Shown one piece after another: positions 31,416-39,643 of a stretch of 49,256 nt of DNA. This DNA comes from an uncultured Alphaproteobacteria bacterium (GTDB lineage Bacteria > Pseudomonadota > Alphaproteobacteria > CAAGCB01 > CAG-977), in the NCBI GenBank assembly GCA_944390195.1, contig CALXOZ010000016.1, positions 1-49,256 of the forward strand, read 5' to 3'. Within the stretch, counting starts at the first letter, position 1. Each line of letters begins with the position of its first letter. A program made the position numbers and the translations under genes. Below the pieces are notes generated by a model. The model saw nothing but the letters and a program-made list of their open reading frames with translations. It was not told where the DNA came from and did no database searches.

Positions 31416-33719
31416 TTAGAACTTTTCATCAATAAAGTTATCATAATCTTCGTTATCATAATCCTCCGAATCAAAATCCTCATCATCTAAATCTTCAATA
31501 CCATAATCCTGACTATCTTTATATTCTTGTATGAACTCGTCAGTTGGATCTTCTTCCAATTCTTCTTCTTCAGCGATATCAATCAACCCCTGTAAAGCGT
31601 TAACATCGGTATCTTCGCGTTGAGCGACGACCCAATAAGGAACGAAAGGTGAAGGAGGAATATTACATTTTCTTGTCATTTCTTTATCAAGGAACCAACG
31701 TGGAGCGTCTGCCATAATCGGTCTGTTCATAAATCCTTGCATCAAGACAATTTGTTGTGTTGAGGGCAGGGACAACATTTGTGAAGCGCCGATAACGGCT
31801 GTTCCTTGTAAAGATCTTGAAACGTTTGCAGAAAATGGTGTCGCTTGTTTAGACCAACCTTCCGTTCTGGATTTTGATGCGACTTCGACGGTTTTTGTAC
31901 CGATCATTTTTTCGAAACGTTGAGCTGTTTGTTCGTTGTTTTGGGACAAAATGATTTTTGCTGCGGTTGTTGAAATGATTGTTTCCAAATCGTCTTTACC
32001 ATATTGTCCTGAAATCTGGCCCAAATCCTGTCCGATCAACAGATAAGACACTTTTTGTCCACGTCCGACCGCCGGTCCGTCTTTTACTGCGGCGAGTTTT
32101 GGCATTTGCGGGAATTCGTCCAGCACGAACAATGTTGGGAACGGACCTGTCATAGATCCGTCTCCTTGTTTAAAATTAGGTGGATTCGCAATTAAGAAGT
32201 TACTCATTAATTCTACGAAAGTACCGGTAATAATATTCAAAGCTCTTGCATCGACCTGATTGACCGACAAATAGATTGCGATGGATTTCATTTCACCTGT
32301 AATCGGGTCTTTCATACCGCGCAAATCTTTAAAAATGAAATCGCTCATTTTTGTTCTGGAACGGACGGCGGAGTTCTTAAAAATACCGATCCCTGTCAAA
32401 GCCGTTGATAAGATGGATCCGCGTTCTTTATCCGGTGTTCCTGACAATTGGTTAAGTTCGACGACGGCACGGTGAGCATAACCGTAACGTTTACATTCGG
32501 CAACAGCTTGATCCAACATATCGCGCATTGGATCTGCCAATGCTGCCATTTGATCACCTTCTTCTGTTTTTCTTTTTATTTCAGCAGCCATCTGCATTTG
32601 GGCTTCGGTCAACCAGTCAAGTATCATAGCGATACAAGGTTCGGCTCCCACCCAGGATTCAGGTAACATTTCCCACGTACCAATTGGCACATAGTTGTTT
32701 AAGTCCAACGTACCGTTGCGCAAATGATCCAAGGCTTCCGCCGCATCGGCATCCGCCATATCCATGTAATAGCCTTCAAGCACTTCTTTATCTTTATCGT
32801 CCAATTTCCCTTCATAAATTTTACCGATAAAGTAATCGTTTGCTCTAGCTCTTTCACATTTACCGACGACAAAGTGAATAAAACCGGTTAAAGCATTTCG
32901 CCCTGTTTTCGCCCAGTGAGGATCTGCGCCACCTTTTGGTTCTTCAACCAAAACGTTGACCATGGAGTCGACATACATATCTCTTGCCGGTCCGAAAGGA
33001 GGCAAACATGTCGCTGACAACATATTCCAGCTTGGATAATAGATTCCTTTTTCCGGTTCATCTTCAGCCCCCCAGTTGATAACGAACACTGGACCGATTG
33101 TTTGTCTGTAACCGCTTGTTTTATAACACAATTCAGGCTTAGGGTCGTTAACGATGATACTGATGTTGTTTGATTCAAATATTGTCGGCATAACGACACC
33201 AACAGTTTTACCGGTTCCCGGAGGTGCCAAAACAAGTACCGATAATGTTTCGGGTAAACGTAACAGTTTTCCATGCCAACGACCAAGAACGACGATGAAG
33301 CCGGTGAAAAGTCCCATTTTTTTGATATCGGCTTTTGTGGCTATGCGTCCCGATCCGTGAATGGTTGACAACCAAGAATGCGGATTGGATAACACGCCTA
33401 TCAACAAGATAGTGAAAAAAGAGAAAAAGGGGATAACGGGCAACCAGAAGTATAAAGGTAGGCTTGATTTAGCTTCAAAAGCTTTTACAATCCACTTCCA
33501 ATATATTTTTAATAAATACATAGGTTGAATGGCAGCTCTTTTTACGAACTTCCATATTAAAGCCATATTATCCTGACTAATTCCGCGTGGAATCAAATTC
33601 GTCATTGCAAAAGAAATTATTGCAAGCAGATACGAAACAATTAGTGCAATTAGGACAGTTATTAAAACCCATTGTATTGCAGCTTCTCTTTCTGCCCATT
33701 CCTCTCCTGTTCTAGCCAT
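31416..33719 (-). CDS. virD4: VirD4-type coupling ATPase of a type IV secretion system
   Basis: The 767-residue inner-membrane coupling protein has two N-terminal membrane spans (16-38 and 90-110), Walker A APPGTGKT (165-172), Walker B LFVLDE (530-535), and the LIGQDLGQI segment characteristic of TraD/VirD4 ATPases. It selects substrates and feeds them to the secretion channel. The C-terminus is a long acidic tail (repeats of DED/DNED), unusual and possibly a substrate- or adaptor-binding arm. Start choice: the frame could begin at TTG 33779, but ATG 33719 is the first ATG and opens a normal topology. Neighbours: two membrane proteins before it, toxin and immunity after it, in one minus-strand operon. 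Confidence 0.9.
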   Translation of the reverse strand: MARTGEEWAEREAAIQWVLITVLIALIVSYLLAIISFAMTNLIPRGISQDNMALIWKFVKRAAIQPMYLLKIYWKWIVKAFEAKSSLPLYFWLPVIPFFSFFTILLIGVLSNPHSWLSTIHGSGRIATKADIKKMGLFTGFIVVLGRWHGKLLRLPETLSVLVLAPPGTGKTVGVVMPTIFESNNISIIVNDPKPELCYKTSGYRQTIGPVFVINWGAEDEPEKGIYYPSWNMLSATCLPPFGPARDMYVDSMVNVLVEEPKGGADPHWAKTGRNALTGFIHFVVGKCERARANDYFIGKIYEGKLDDKDKEVLEGYYMDMADADAAEALDHLRNGTLDLNNYVPIGTWEMLPESWVGAEPCIAMILDWLTEAQMQMAAEIKRKTEEGDQMAALADPMRDMLDQAVAECKRYGYAHRAVVELNQLSGTPDKERGSILSTALTGIGIFKNSAVRSRTKMSDFIFKDLRGMKDPITGEMKSIAIYLSVNQVDARALNIITGTFVELMSNFLIANPPNFKQGDGSMTGPFPTLFVLDEFPQMPKLAAVKDGPAVGRGQKVSYLLIGQDLGQISGQYGKDDLETIISTTAAKIILSQNNEQTAQRFEKMIGTKTVEVASKSRTEGWSKQATPFSANVSRSLQGTAVIGASQMLSLPSTQQIVLMQGFMNRPIMADAPRWFLDKEMTRKCNIPPSPFVPYWVVAQREDTDVNALQGLIDIAEEEELEEDPTDEFIQEYKDSQDYGIEDLDDEDFDSEDYDNEDYDNFIDEKF

Positions 33720-33844
33720 CTGGGGGAACGCTCCATAAAAAAATAAAACCTTTTTCAAGTATAAGAGAAAGAAGATCAAAAATCTACCATCTCTCGTTTT
33801 TTTTTTATAGTAAAGTCTACAAAAAAGAAAATGAATAAAAATCT

Positions 33845-34885
33845 TTATCGTAAGATACTTGATATACTGTGATATATTCCGTCATTTGGAGCGGAAACCG
33901 GACGGACGACGGAGGTTAACGGAGTAATTTCATCTGGTCCTCCGTTTTCAAATCGACAGACGTCAACTTTCAATCCATTCCATACCTCGAACATATCTTC
34001 CGCATTAATAATGGTTCCTTCACGAATGACAACGATTACTTTGATTTCCATGTTCCGGACATCGGGAGTAAGCATTGAAGCTAAACTATCCCGTGCATTT
34101 AAAATAATGCGCACAGGGGAAATGCGATGATTACTTTCAGAAAACCATAATGGATCTTCATCGTTGAATCTTTCTTCGTCAGCTAACCAATCTCCACTTT
34201 CAGAATCGACAAGACAAAGTAAAATATGATCTGCCGATATTCCGACAAAATCGATTTTCTTTCCTGCGATTTTTGCATCTGAGATCAAGCGATAACCTGC
34301 GGAACGCAATATATCCATAATAGAACCGCCAGAGGTGTTAGCAGGCATTTCATATGAAGGTTCTGGTCTTGTTGCTATGATATTAGAGGGAGCTTCTTGT
34401 GCAACAGGAGCCGGTTTTGATATCTCTTGTTCTTTTTCTTCCGGAGCCTTGTCTGGGTGTTTTATTTTCCCAGAGCTTGCTCTGACAGCAGGCGGTCGAG
34501 TCTGCTTATAAGATTTTTTCTTTGTAACTTTGGGTTTTATTGTATTTTTTGTTTTTCTGTATTCTTTAAGTTTGCTGCGAATAAGACGTATTGGAAACAA
34601 TAAAATGATTTTAAACCATTTCATCCAAGGAACGGTACACAATACAGCCCATCCCGTAAACCAGATCGGTATCATTGCAAACAATGCTATTATAAACAAC
34701 CATTCGCGGAAAGATTGAATAACCCAGCCATTTTGCCACTCATTCCAGATATAAATCCAATGGAGTTTTAATGTCAGATTAAATCCCCACATTGAAATCA
34801 TTAATCGTCTGTACCAGAAGAAATATCCGATCGTCCAAATTAATAGAATGAAAAGTATTCGTGATATGGCAAAGATTACTTTCAC
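33845..34885 (-). CDS. Two-span membrane protein upstream of virD4 (paralogue A)
   Basis: The 346-residue protein has two N-terminal membrane helices joined by FNLTLKLHWIYIWNEWQNGW, a basic/proline-rich linker (100-180), and a C-terminal globular domain with GYRLISDAKIAGKKIDFVGI and LLCLVDSESGDW, which looks like a NERD/endonuclease-like fold but without certain catalytic residues. It could be a DotM-like adaptor next to the coupling protein; that is inference from position and topology. Start: GTG 34885 is spaced 9 nt from AGGAG; a TTG at 34891 is too close. Confidence 0.65.
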   Translation of the reverse strand: MKVIFAISRILFILLIWTIGYFFWYRRLMISMWGFNLTLKLHWIYIWNEWQNGWVIQSFREWLFIIALFAMIPIWFTGWAVLCTVPWMKWFKIILLFPIRLIRSKLKEYRKTKNTIKPKVTKKKSYKQTRPPAVRASSGKIKHPDKAPEEKEQEISKPAPVAQEAPSNIIATRPEPSYEMPANTSGGSIMDILRSAGYRLISDAKIAGKKIDFVGISADHILLCLVDSESGDWLADEERFNDEDPLWFSESNHRISPVRIILNARDSLASMLTPDVRNMEIKVIVVIREGTIINAEDMFEVWNGLKVDVCRFENGGPDEITPLTSVVRPVSAPNDGIYHSISSILR

Positions 34886-34904
34886 TGACAATTACTCCTG
34901 ACAG

Positions 34905-35996
34905 TTATATGTTTTCATCCACTTCCATCAGATCGAGAATTGCAATGGCGACATTGTCATTCATCTCCTCTGAAGAGGCAGGTTGAGACTTTATATATTC
35001 TATTAAAGCTGTCGTATCTGGCAGAACGGCGGTTTTACAAGATCCCATCCGTAAAACGGAAATATCCCATTCCTCTAAGACGCTGAGTAAATCGTCAGTG
35101 TTAACAACATTACCGTGATCTAAGATCATGCAACAATTAATATTCAATTCGGCATATTGGGGCTGTTCTGTTGAAAAATAGTTTTGCAGTATTGTTTTTG
35201 CGTTTACCATCGCCCGAAGAGGAGAGGCTATATTTCCGGATTCTGTTTGCCATACAGGAGGGATGCTGTTTTCTTTTACTTCCCAACTATCCCCTTCAGA
35301 AGGACCCTCGAATAACAGGAAAAGAGCTTCCTGTGTAATGACGAAAGTATTTACAGGTATGTTTTTAACTTTCATCTGGCGCAAAATGAAAAGCTTTTCC
35401 TCTTCCAAATGATTTGCAAGTTCTTCCCACAAATCGAAACGGGAAACAGCTTCGTCCTCTTTTGTCGGTTTCTTAGATAAAGAACGAGGTTGAATGTTTT
35501 GATGTGTTTCTTCAGAAACATTCGCAATTGCTGTATTTGTTTGTTTCCCTCGTAACTGATCGATTTTATGCATTTTCTTTGCGGAAATTTTTATTGTTTT
35601 TTCCGGGGGTTTCTTATTTTGCAGAGATTCTTGCAAGTTTGACGGACCCCGTGCGGCTTCTAAAGATTGTTTTAACAATTTAGCCTTTTTTCTTCTTTCA
35701 AAAAGGCTGAACGGAAATAAAAGAAATTTTTTTAAAGGAAAAACGTAAACTAGATACCATAGCAGAAAGTAAGACGGGATTAATAACAGAACAGCAAAAA
35801 CAAAACCTATTTCACGTGGTGTTCTGATGACCCAACCGTTTTGCCATTTATTCCAGATATGCATCCAATGACGTTCAAGAGTTAAGTCAAAATTCCAGAA
35901 AAATAAAAATATTTCTCGTGCTGCAACATAAAAAAGAGCCAAACCGATAATTGCAGAAAAAAGAAGACGAAAAAAATGTATTTTCCCTTTTTTCAT
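34905..35996 (-). CDS. Two-span membrane protein upstream of virD4 (paralogue B)
   Basis: The 363-residue paralogue of the next gene has the same loop pattern, FDLTLERHWMHIWNKWQNGW, between two membrane spans, then a Lys-rich linker and a C-terminal domain with ISVLRMGSCKTAVLPDTTAL. The linker and tail have diverged more than the membrane part. It is the first gene of the operon that runs through paralogue A, virD4, toxin and immunity, with a 19-nt gap to paralogue A. GGGGA lies 5 nt before the ATG. Confidence 0.65.
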   Translation of the reverse strand: MKKGKIHFFRLLFSAIIGLALFYVAAREIFLFFWNFDLTLERHWMHIWNKWQNGWVIRTPREIGFVFAVLLLIPSYFLLWYLVYVFPLKKFLLFPFSLFERRKKAKLLKQSLEAARGPSNLQESLQNKKPPEKTIKISAKKMHKIDQLRGKQTNTAIANVSEETHQNIQPRSLSKKPTKEDEAVSRFDLWEELANHLEEEKLFILRQMKVKNIPVNTFVITQEALFLLFEGPSEGDSWEVKENSIPPVWQTESGNIASPLRAMVNAKTILQNYFSTEQPQYAELNINCCMILDHGNVVNTDDLLSVLEEWDISVLRMGSCKTAVLPDTTALIEYIKSQPASSEEMNDNVAIAILDLMEVDENI

Positions 35997-36320
35997 TTAG
36001 ATCCCCTGATAATTAAAAAAAACAATTATAGAATATAAAACTATTCAGATAAAAGTCAAAAAGAAAGGAAGGTTTTTATTTTTTATAAAAAAACAGTAAC
36101 TATACATAGTTATTAAATGGCTTTTAGCGTAATGGGAGAGGATAATCCAAAAGTCGGAGATTGTAATTTTTTGTTGTCAATTCTGTGCTTTTATGAGTGA
36201 TTATTGTAAATAACACCTTTGCTGTTTAATAATATAATGATTTCGTGTTTTTGAAAAATAAAGAAAATTAGACAGAAAAAAATGAGCGAATAAACGCTAT
36301 AACATCTCTTATGAAAAAAA
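35997..36320. other. Promoter gap before the virD4 operon
   Basis: AT-rich. A perfect inverted repeat TAACTAT-AC-ATAGTTA lies at 36097-36112 and could be an operator for the double-HTH regulator encoded at 45373; no second copy was found to support that. Confidence 0.35.
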
Positions 36321-36346
36321 CCTCCTTGTGAACAAGGAGGTTTTTT
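36321..36346 (-). terminator. Terminator after the 36356 gene
   Basis: CCTCCTTGT/ACAAGGAGG with a 2-nt spacer (so effectively a 4-nt loop with 8 pairs), flanked on both sides by A and T runs, so it can act in both directions. Confidence 0.85.
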
Positions 36347-36355
36347 ATATTTTAA

Positions 36356-36985
36356 TTAACTTCTGTCATTATTTTTTAGGTTTGCTTGTATTAAGTTAGG
36401 CAGCGGTGTTTGAGATGTTGACTGCTTTTTTTGCTGAGTATTACTTAATTGCTTTGTGTCAGCATATTTTTGAATATTATTGTGAAGTCCTGTCTGTTTA
36501 GATGATGTTTGATTGTTAATTGTGCTCACTTGTTGCAACGTTTTATCGTGTTCAATTTTTTTATTAAAATTATTTATCCGTTCAGCGGCAATATCAGCAT
36601 ATTGACCAGCGAATTTTGTATTATTTACCACCCAGTCGGCTAGATTGCCACTCATCATATCAACGATAAAATCGGAAATGTTGTCAGATTGTCCCCAGTC
36701 AAGCGGTGTATAATTAATACGTTTCGCCTTTACCTCTTTTTCTTCTTTCGCGCCGATATGTCCAATAACTTCAGATTGTTGTCCATCCTCTGTTATTCCG
36801 ATATGCCCGACATTCTCCTCTTTTGAAGCTTGCCTGTGGTCGATGTTTTCTTCTTTACCTAATATATTTCCAATTTTTTCTTGGGATAAAAGTTTTTGCA
36901 GGGGGACTTTAGATTGTTTTTCCTGTATTCCTTTCTCCGTTTGAGGGCGGTCTGTTGAAAAGGATATATCATTCGTTTTTGCCAT
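36356..36985 (-). CDS. Low-complexity protein with shared DWGQ core (short paralogue)
   Basis: The 209-residue protein is hydrophilic and mostly disordered, except for residues about 92-135, with INYTPLDWGQSDNISDFIVD then MMSGNLADW and TKFAGQYADIAAERI, which form a helical core shared almost unchanged with the neighbouring 37185 gene. Repeated IGHIG-type and VGHIG-type pieces precede it. The conserved core inside variable flanks suggests a docking motif for another protein, probably the secretion machine. I know no family. AAGGAG lies just before the ATG; a strong terminator follows. Confidence 0.7.
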   Translation of the reverse strand: MAKTNDISFSTDRPQTEKGIQEKQSKVPLQKLLSQEKIGNILGKEENIDHRQASKEENVGHIGITEDGQQSEVIGHIGAKEEKEVKAKRINYTPLDWGQSDNISDFIVDMMSGNLADWVVNNTKFAGQYADIAAERINNFNKKIEHDKTLQQVSTINNQTSSKQTGLHNNIQKYADTKQLSNTQQKKQSTSQTPLPNLIQANLKNNDRS

Positions 36986-37090
36986 TACTTTCTCCTTAAC
37001 TATAAGTCAAGCTACTTAAATAAAATATTATGTCCTATTATCTCAAAAAATAATATAGAATTTTATTTTAAATAAAAATTTTTTACAAAA

Positions 37091-37128
37091 AAAATGACAA
37101 CACTTTTTTATTAAAGTGTTGTCATTTT
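37091..37128 (-). terminator. Terminator after the 37185 gene
   Basis: AAAATGACAACACTTT (37091-37106) pairs perfectly with AAAGTGTTGTCATTTT (37113-37128) across a 6-nt loop. Confidence 0.85.
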
Positions 37129-37184
37129 TAGAACTAAAAAATCTATTATGATCTAATAAAAGGTTAAAAATACATTACAGACGA

Positions 37185-38207
37185 TCAACCTCTACCTCCA
37201 GCACTTCTTCCCATTGGCATTGAACGAGATTGTTGTTGTTGACGTGTAGCTTGCCGTCCCTGTTTTCCGGCACTCCGCAATTGATGTTTTATCTGAGATA
37301 AATTTTTAATATTACCTTTTATATTTTTTCTTTTTTGTCCTTTTTGTTTTGCTTGAGCTACCATGTTCTTTACAGCACCTTTTTTACTTTTTGCATCAGC
37401 GCCGACTTTTTCTAAACCTTGCTTTTTCTTGGCAGCTTTTGACCTATTTCTTTTTTTGTGAGCTTTTTTGGATTTTGATTTATTTTTTCCATGTGAGCTC
37501 TTTCCACTTTTTCCGCCTTTAGTCTTACCGGTTTTTCCGTTGTTAGCTTTTGTTTCTTTGCCGTCTTTACCGTCGTTAGCTTTTGTTTCTTTACCGTCTT
37601 TGGCTTCGTTGGCTTTTGTTTCTTTGCCGTCTTTACCGTCGTTAGCTTTTGTTTCTTTACCGTCTTTGGCTTCGTTGGCTTTTGTTTCTTTGCCGTCTTT
37701 ACCGTCGTTATCTTTTGTTTCTTTGCCGTCTTTTGATTTATCTTCTTTTTCTGTTTGCTTTAACTTTTTATCTTCTTCCATTTTTTTAGATAAATCATGT
37801 ACTCTTTCCACCGCGATATCAACATACTGACCGGCAAATTTCATATTACTTACGAACCAGTCCGCTAAATTACCACTCATCATATCAACGATAAAATCAG
37901 ATATGTTATCTGCTTGCCCCCAATCCAAAGGAGTGTAATCAATGCGTTTTGCTTTTACATCTTTTTCTTCTTCAGCACCGAAGTGTCCAACAACTTCAGG
38001 TCCCTTTTCTTCAGTAGCTTCTATTTGACCGGTTTTTTCTTCTTTTGCAGCTATTTGACCGGTTTTTTCTTCTTTTGCAGCTATTTGTCCAGTTTTTTCT
38101 TGAGATGGAGGTTTTTGTTGCGCTGTGTTAGCTTGTTTTGCCTGCGGTTTTTTTTCAACTGTTTGTGGCTGTTTTGCAGGAGCCGGAGTTTCTTTTGTTT
38201 CTGCCAT
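37185..38207 (-). CDS. Lys-rich repeat protein with shared DWGQ core (long paralogue)
   Basis: The 340-residue paralogue of the 36356 gene product has N-terminal EKTGQIAAKE repeats, then the core IDYTPLDWGQADNISDFIVD, MMSGNLADW, MKFAGQYVDIAVERV, a stretch of 11-residue KDGKETKANEA/NDG repeats, and a very basic C-terminus (SKKAHKKRNRSKAAKKK, MPMGRSAGGRG) like a nucleic-acid-binding tail. Start choice: ATG 38207 follows AGGGAGAAAATTG; the longer frame back to 38234 lacks a signal. The charged tail may bind DNA or RNA, or a secretion channel. Function unknown. Confidence 0.7.
   Translation of the reverse strand: MAETKETPAPAKQPQTVEKKPQAKQANTAQQKPPSQEKTGQIAAKEEKTGQIAAKEEKTGQIEATEEKGPEVVGHFGAEEEKDVKAKRIDYTPLDWGQADNISDFIVDMMSGNLADWFVSNMKFAGQYVDIAVERVHDLSKKMEEDKKLKQTEKEDKSKDGKETKDNDGKDGKETKANEAKDGKETKANDGKDGKETKANEAKDGKETKANDGKDGKETKANNGKTGKTKGGKSGKSSHGKNKSKSKKAHKKRNRSKAAKKKQGLEKVGADAKSKKGAVKNMVAQAKQKGQKRKNIKGNIKNLSQIKHQLRSAGKQGRQATRQQQQSRSMPMGRSAGGRG
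37540..37740 (-). repeat. 33/66-bp tandem repeats encoding KDGKETKAN units
   Basis: Alternating 11-codon units (NDG and NEA variants) form near-identical 66-bp repeats within the 37185 gene. The near identity of the copies points to slippage or recombination rather than old duplication. Boundaries approximate. Confidence 0.85.
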
Positions 38208-38313
38208 CAATTTTCTCCCTAGACATCTGAGCAAGAATACTTCTTTTTAACAAATTATATGGAAAAAGTTTTTTTTTGTCCAGCGTGTCATTAAAAGTTC
38301 ATAAAGAACAAAG

Positions 38314-39378
38314 TTAGACCTTTAGATTTTTTAAAAAAGAGGCGAGTTTTTTATTAACATCAATTGCATCTTTCGATGAGGGTTTTACTAGCCCAAAAAA
38401 TTTTTTTGGCAAACGTTCTTTTATGATTGGGGAAAAGAACAATGGATTTGTAATCAATGTTTGATAAGCTTTAGTCGGATCTTTTTTAGCCAGTGTAAAA
38501 TAATTGGTGATTAGTTTTTTGGCATCTACGGGGAATTTTTTGCGTTCTATAGCCGTAATGAAGTTTTTCTTTAGAACGGCTTCATCTTTTTCCATAGATT
38601 TGATTTCGTCAATAATTTGATTTGTTTCCTCTTCAATATCTAAGAGTTCAAGTTTTTCTTGAATCATTTTCAAATCGACAAGGATTGTTAAATAAGCAAT
38701 AATTATTTGTTGCGGTATTGATAAAGACTTTTGATCTTCGAGTCGATTTAATTCAGATTGTGATATTTGTTCAATGGAGGCGTTTTTGTTGGCCATGATA
38801 CGCTCCATTCCCGGTATGTAAGGCGCCATTTTTACGAAATCTTCCAACATTTCGATAAATAAACCATCATCGATTTTGTCCATCATTTGTGCGGCTTGTA
38901 ATGAATCTTCAGGAAGTTCTACGTTTAAACCGGACGGCTCATATCCTTCTTCTTTCAGATAGGTGCGTGCGTATATATATAGTAAAAGTAACTTATCAGT
39001 GACTTTTTTTCGCTGTTCGATAGATTGTAGAATATCATCGGGAAGCTCGAAAACGATCGGCTTTACTTCAACCCCATTGATGATTTGCCCGATATAAGAC
39101 TCTTTCCCCGTTTTTGCGCTTTGCATCATGGATGAGGTGAATGAACTTTTTTGTGCGATAGGGGTTTGTGGTATGCTTTCTGATGCGGGAAGAGGTCGTT
39201 GTGGGTTAGGCATCTGAGGCACCTGAGTTTGAACAGGGCGCTTTACAGGCACTTTAACCATAACAGGGTGTCCGACAGAAGGAGCTACTGGAATGGGACG
39301 TTTTACAAGAACCTTAATTTTTTTTACAAGAACCTTTTTGACGGTAGCTTGTGTCGGTGGTATTTGTTGTGAGGTCAT
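38314..39378 (-). CDS. Uncharacterised helical protein with KVLVKK-type N-terminal repeats
   Basis: The 354-residue protein has an N-terminal basic/hydrophobic repeat stretch (VKKVLVKKIKVLVKRPIPV, then VMVKVPVKRPVQ, residues 12-60) followed by a long helical domain (LPDDILQSIEQRKKVTDKLL, SELNRLEDQKSLS). There is no signal peptide. It is the first minus-strand gene, divergent from the VirB6-like cluster across a 265-bp gap, so both units could share regulation. I know no family. Confidence 0.65.
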   Translation of the reverse strand: MTSQQIPPTQATVKKVLVKKIKVLVKRPIPVAPSVGHPVMVKVPVKRPVQTQVPQMPNPQRPLPASESIPQTPIAQKSSFTSSMMQSAKTGKESYIGQIINGVEVKPIVFELPDDILQSIEQRKKVTDKLLLLYIYARTYLKEEGYEPSGLNVELPEDSLQAAQMMDKIDDGLFIEMLEDFVKMAPYIPGMERIMANKNASIEQISQSELNRLEDQKSLSIPQQIIIAYLTILVDLKMIQEKLELLDIEEETNQIIDEIKSMEKDEAVLKKNFITAIERKKFPVDAKKLITNYFTLAKKDPTKAYQTLITNPLFFSPIIKERLPKKFFGLVKPSSKDAIDVNKKLASFLKNLKV

Positions 39379-39643
39379 AATATAAATGTTTCCATAAATG
39401 TTACAACAGTATGTTTGAATTTCCCTTCGAGTTTAAAAGAATAATTCGTTGAAGTCAAAGCTCTTCTGTGCGAATATTTAATTTTAATGGTTATCCTCTT
39501 TTTCGAAAAATTAAAGACAAAAAATCAAAAAAGTGTCATATTTCTGTATGTGATTTTGTACTATTCTGGAAAGTAGGATTGTATGTACGGAGTTGCCGTA
39601 TTTCGATAGAGTTATGGTTTTTTTACCTGAAAGGATATTCGGT
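39379..39643. other. Divergent promoter region of the secretion locus
   Basis: No gene. It lies between the minus-strand 38314 gene and the plus-strand VirB6-like set; the codons back to 39593 in the first VirB6-like frame are not needed for a normal start. I see no strong operator palindrome. Confidence 0.35.

Noticed and set aside
37540-37740. Regular repeats that could suggest a CRISPR array
   Set aside because: The units are coding, contiguous without unique spacers, in frame with an expressed gene. The same holds for 47911-48490 and 49018-49256.
37468-38222. Plus-strand frames of Leu/Phe/Ser repeats opposite the Lys-rich gene
   Set aside because: They are the complement of the KDGKETKAN repeats and the EKTGQI repeats; no start signals.
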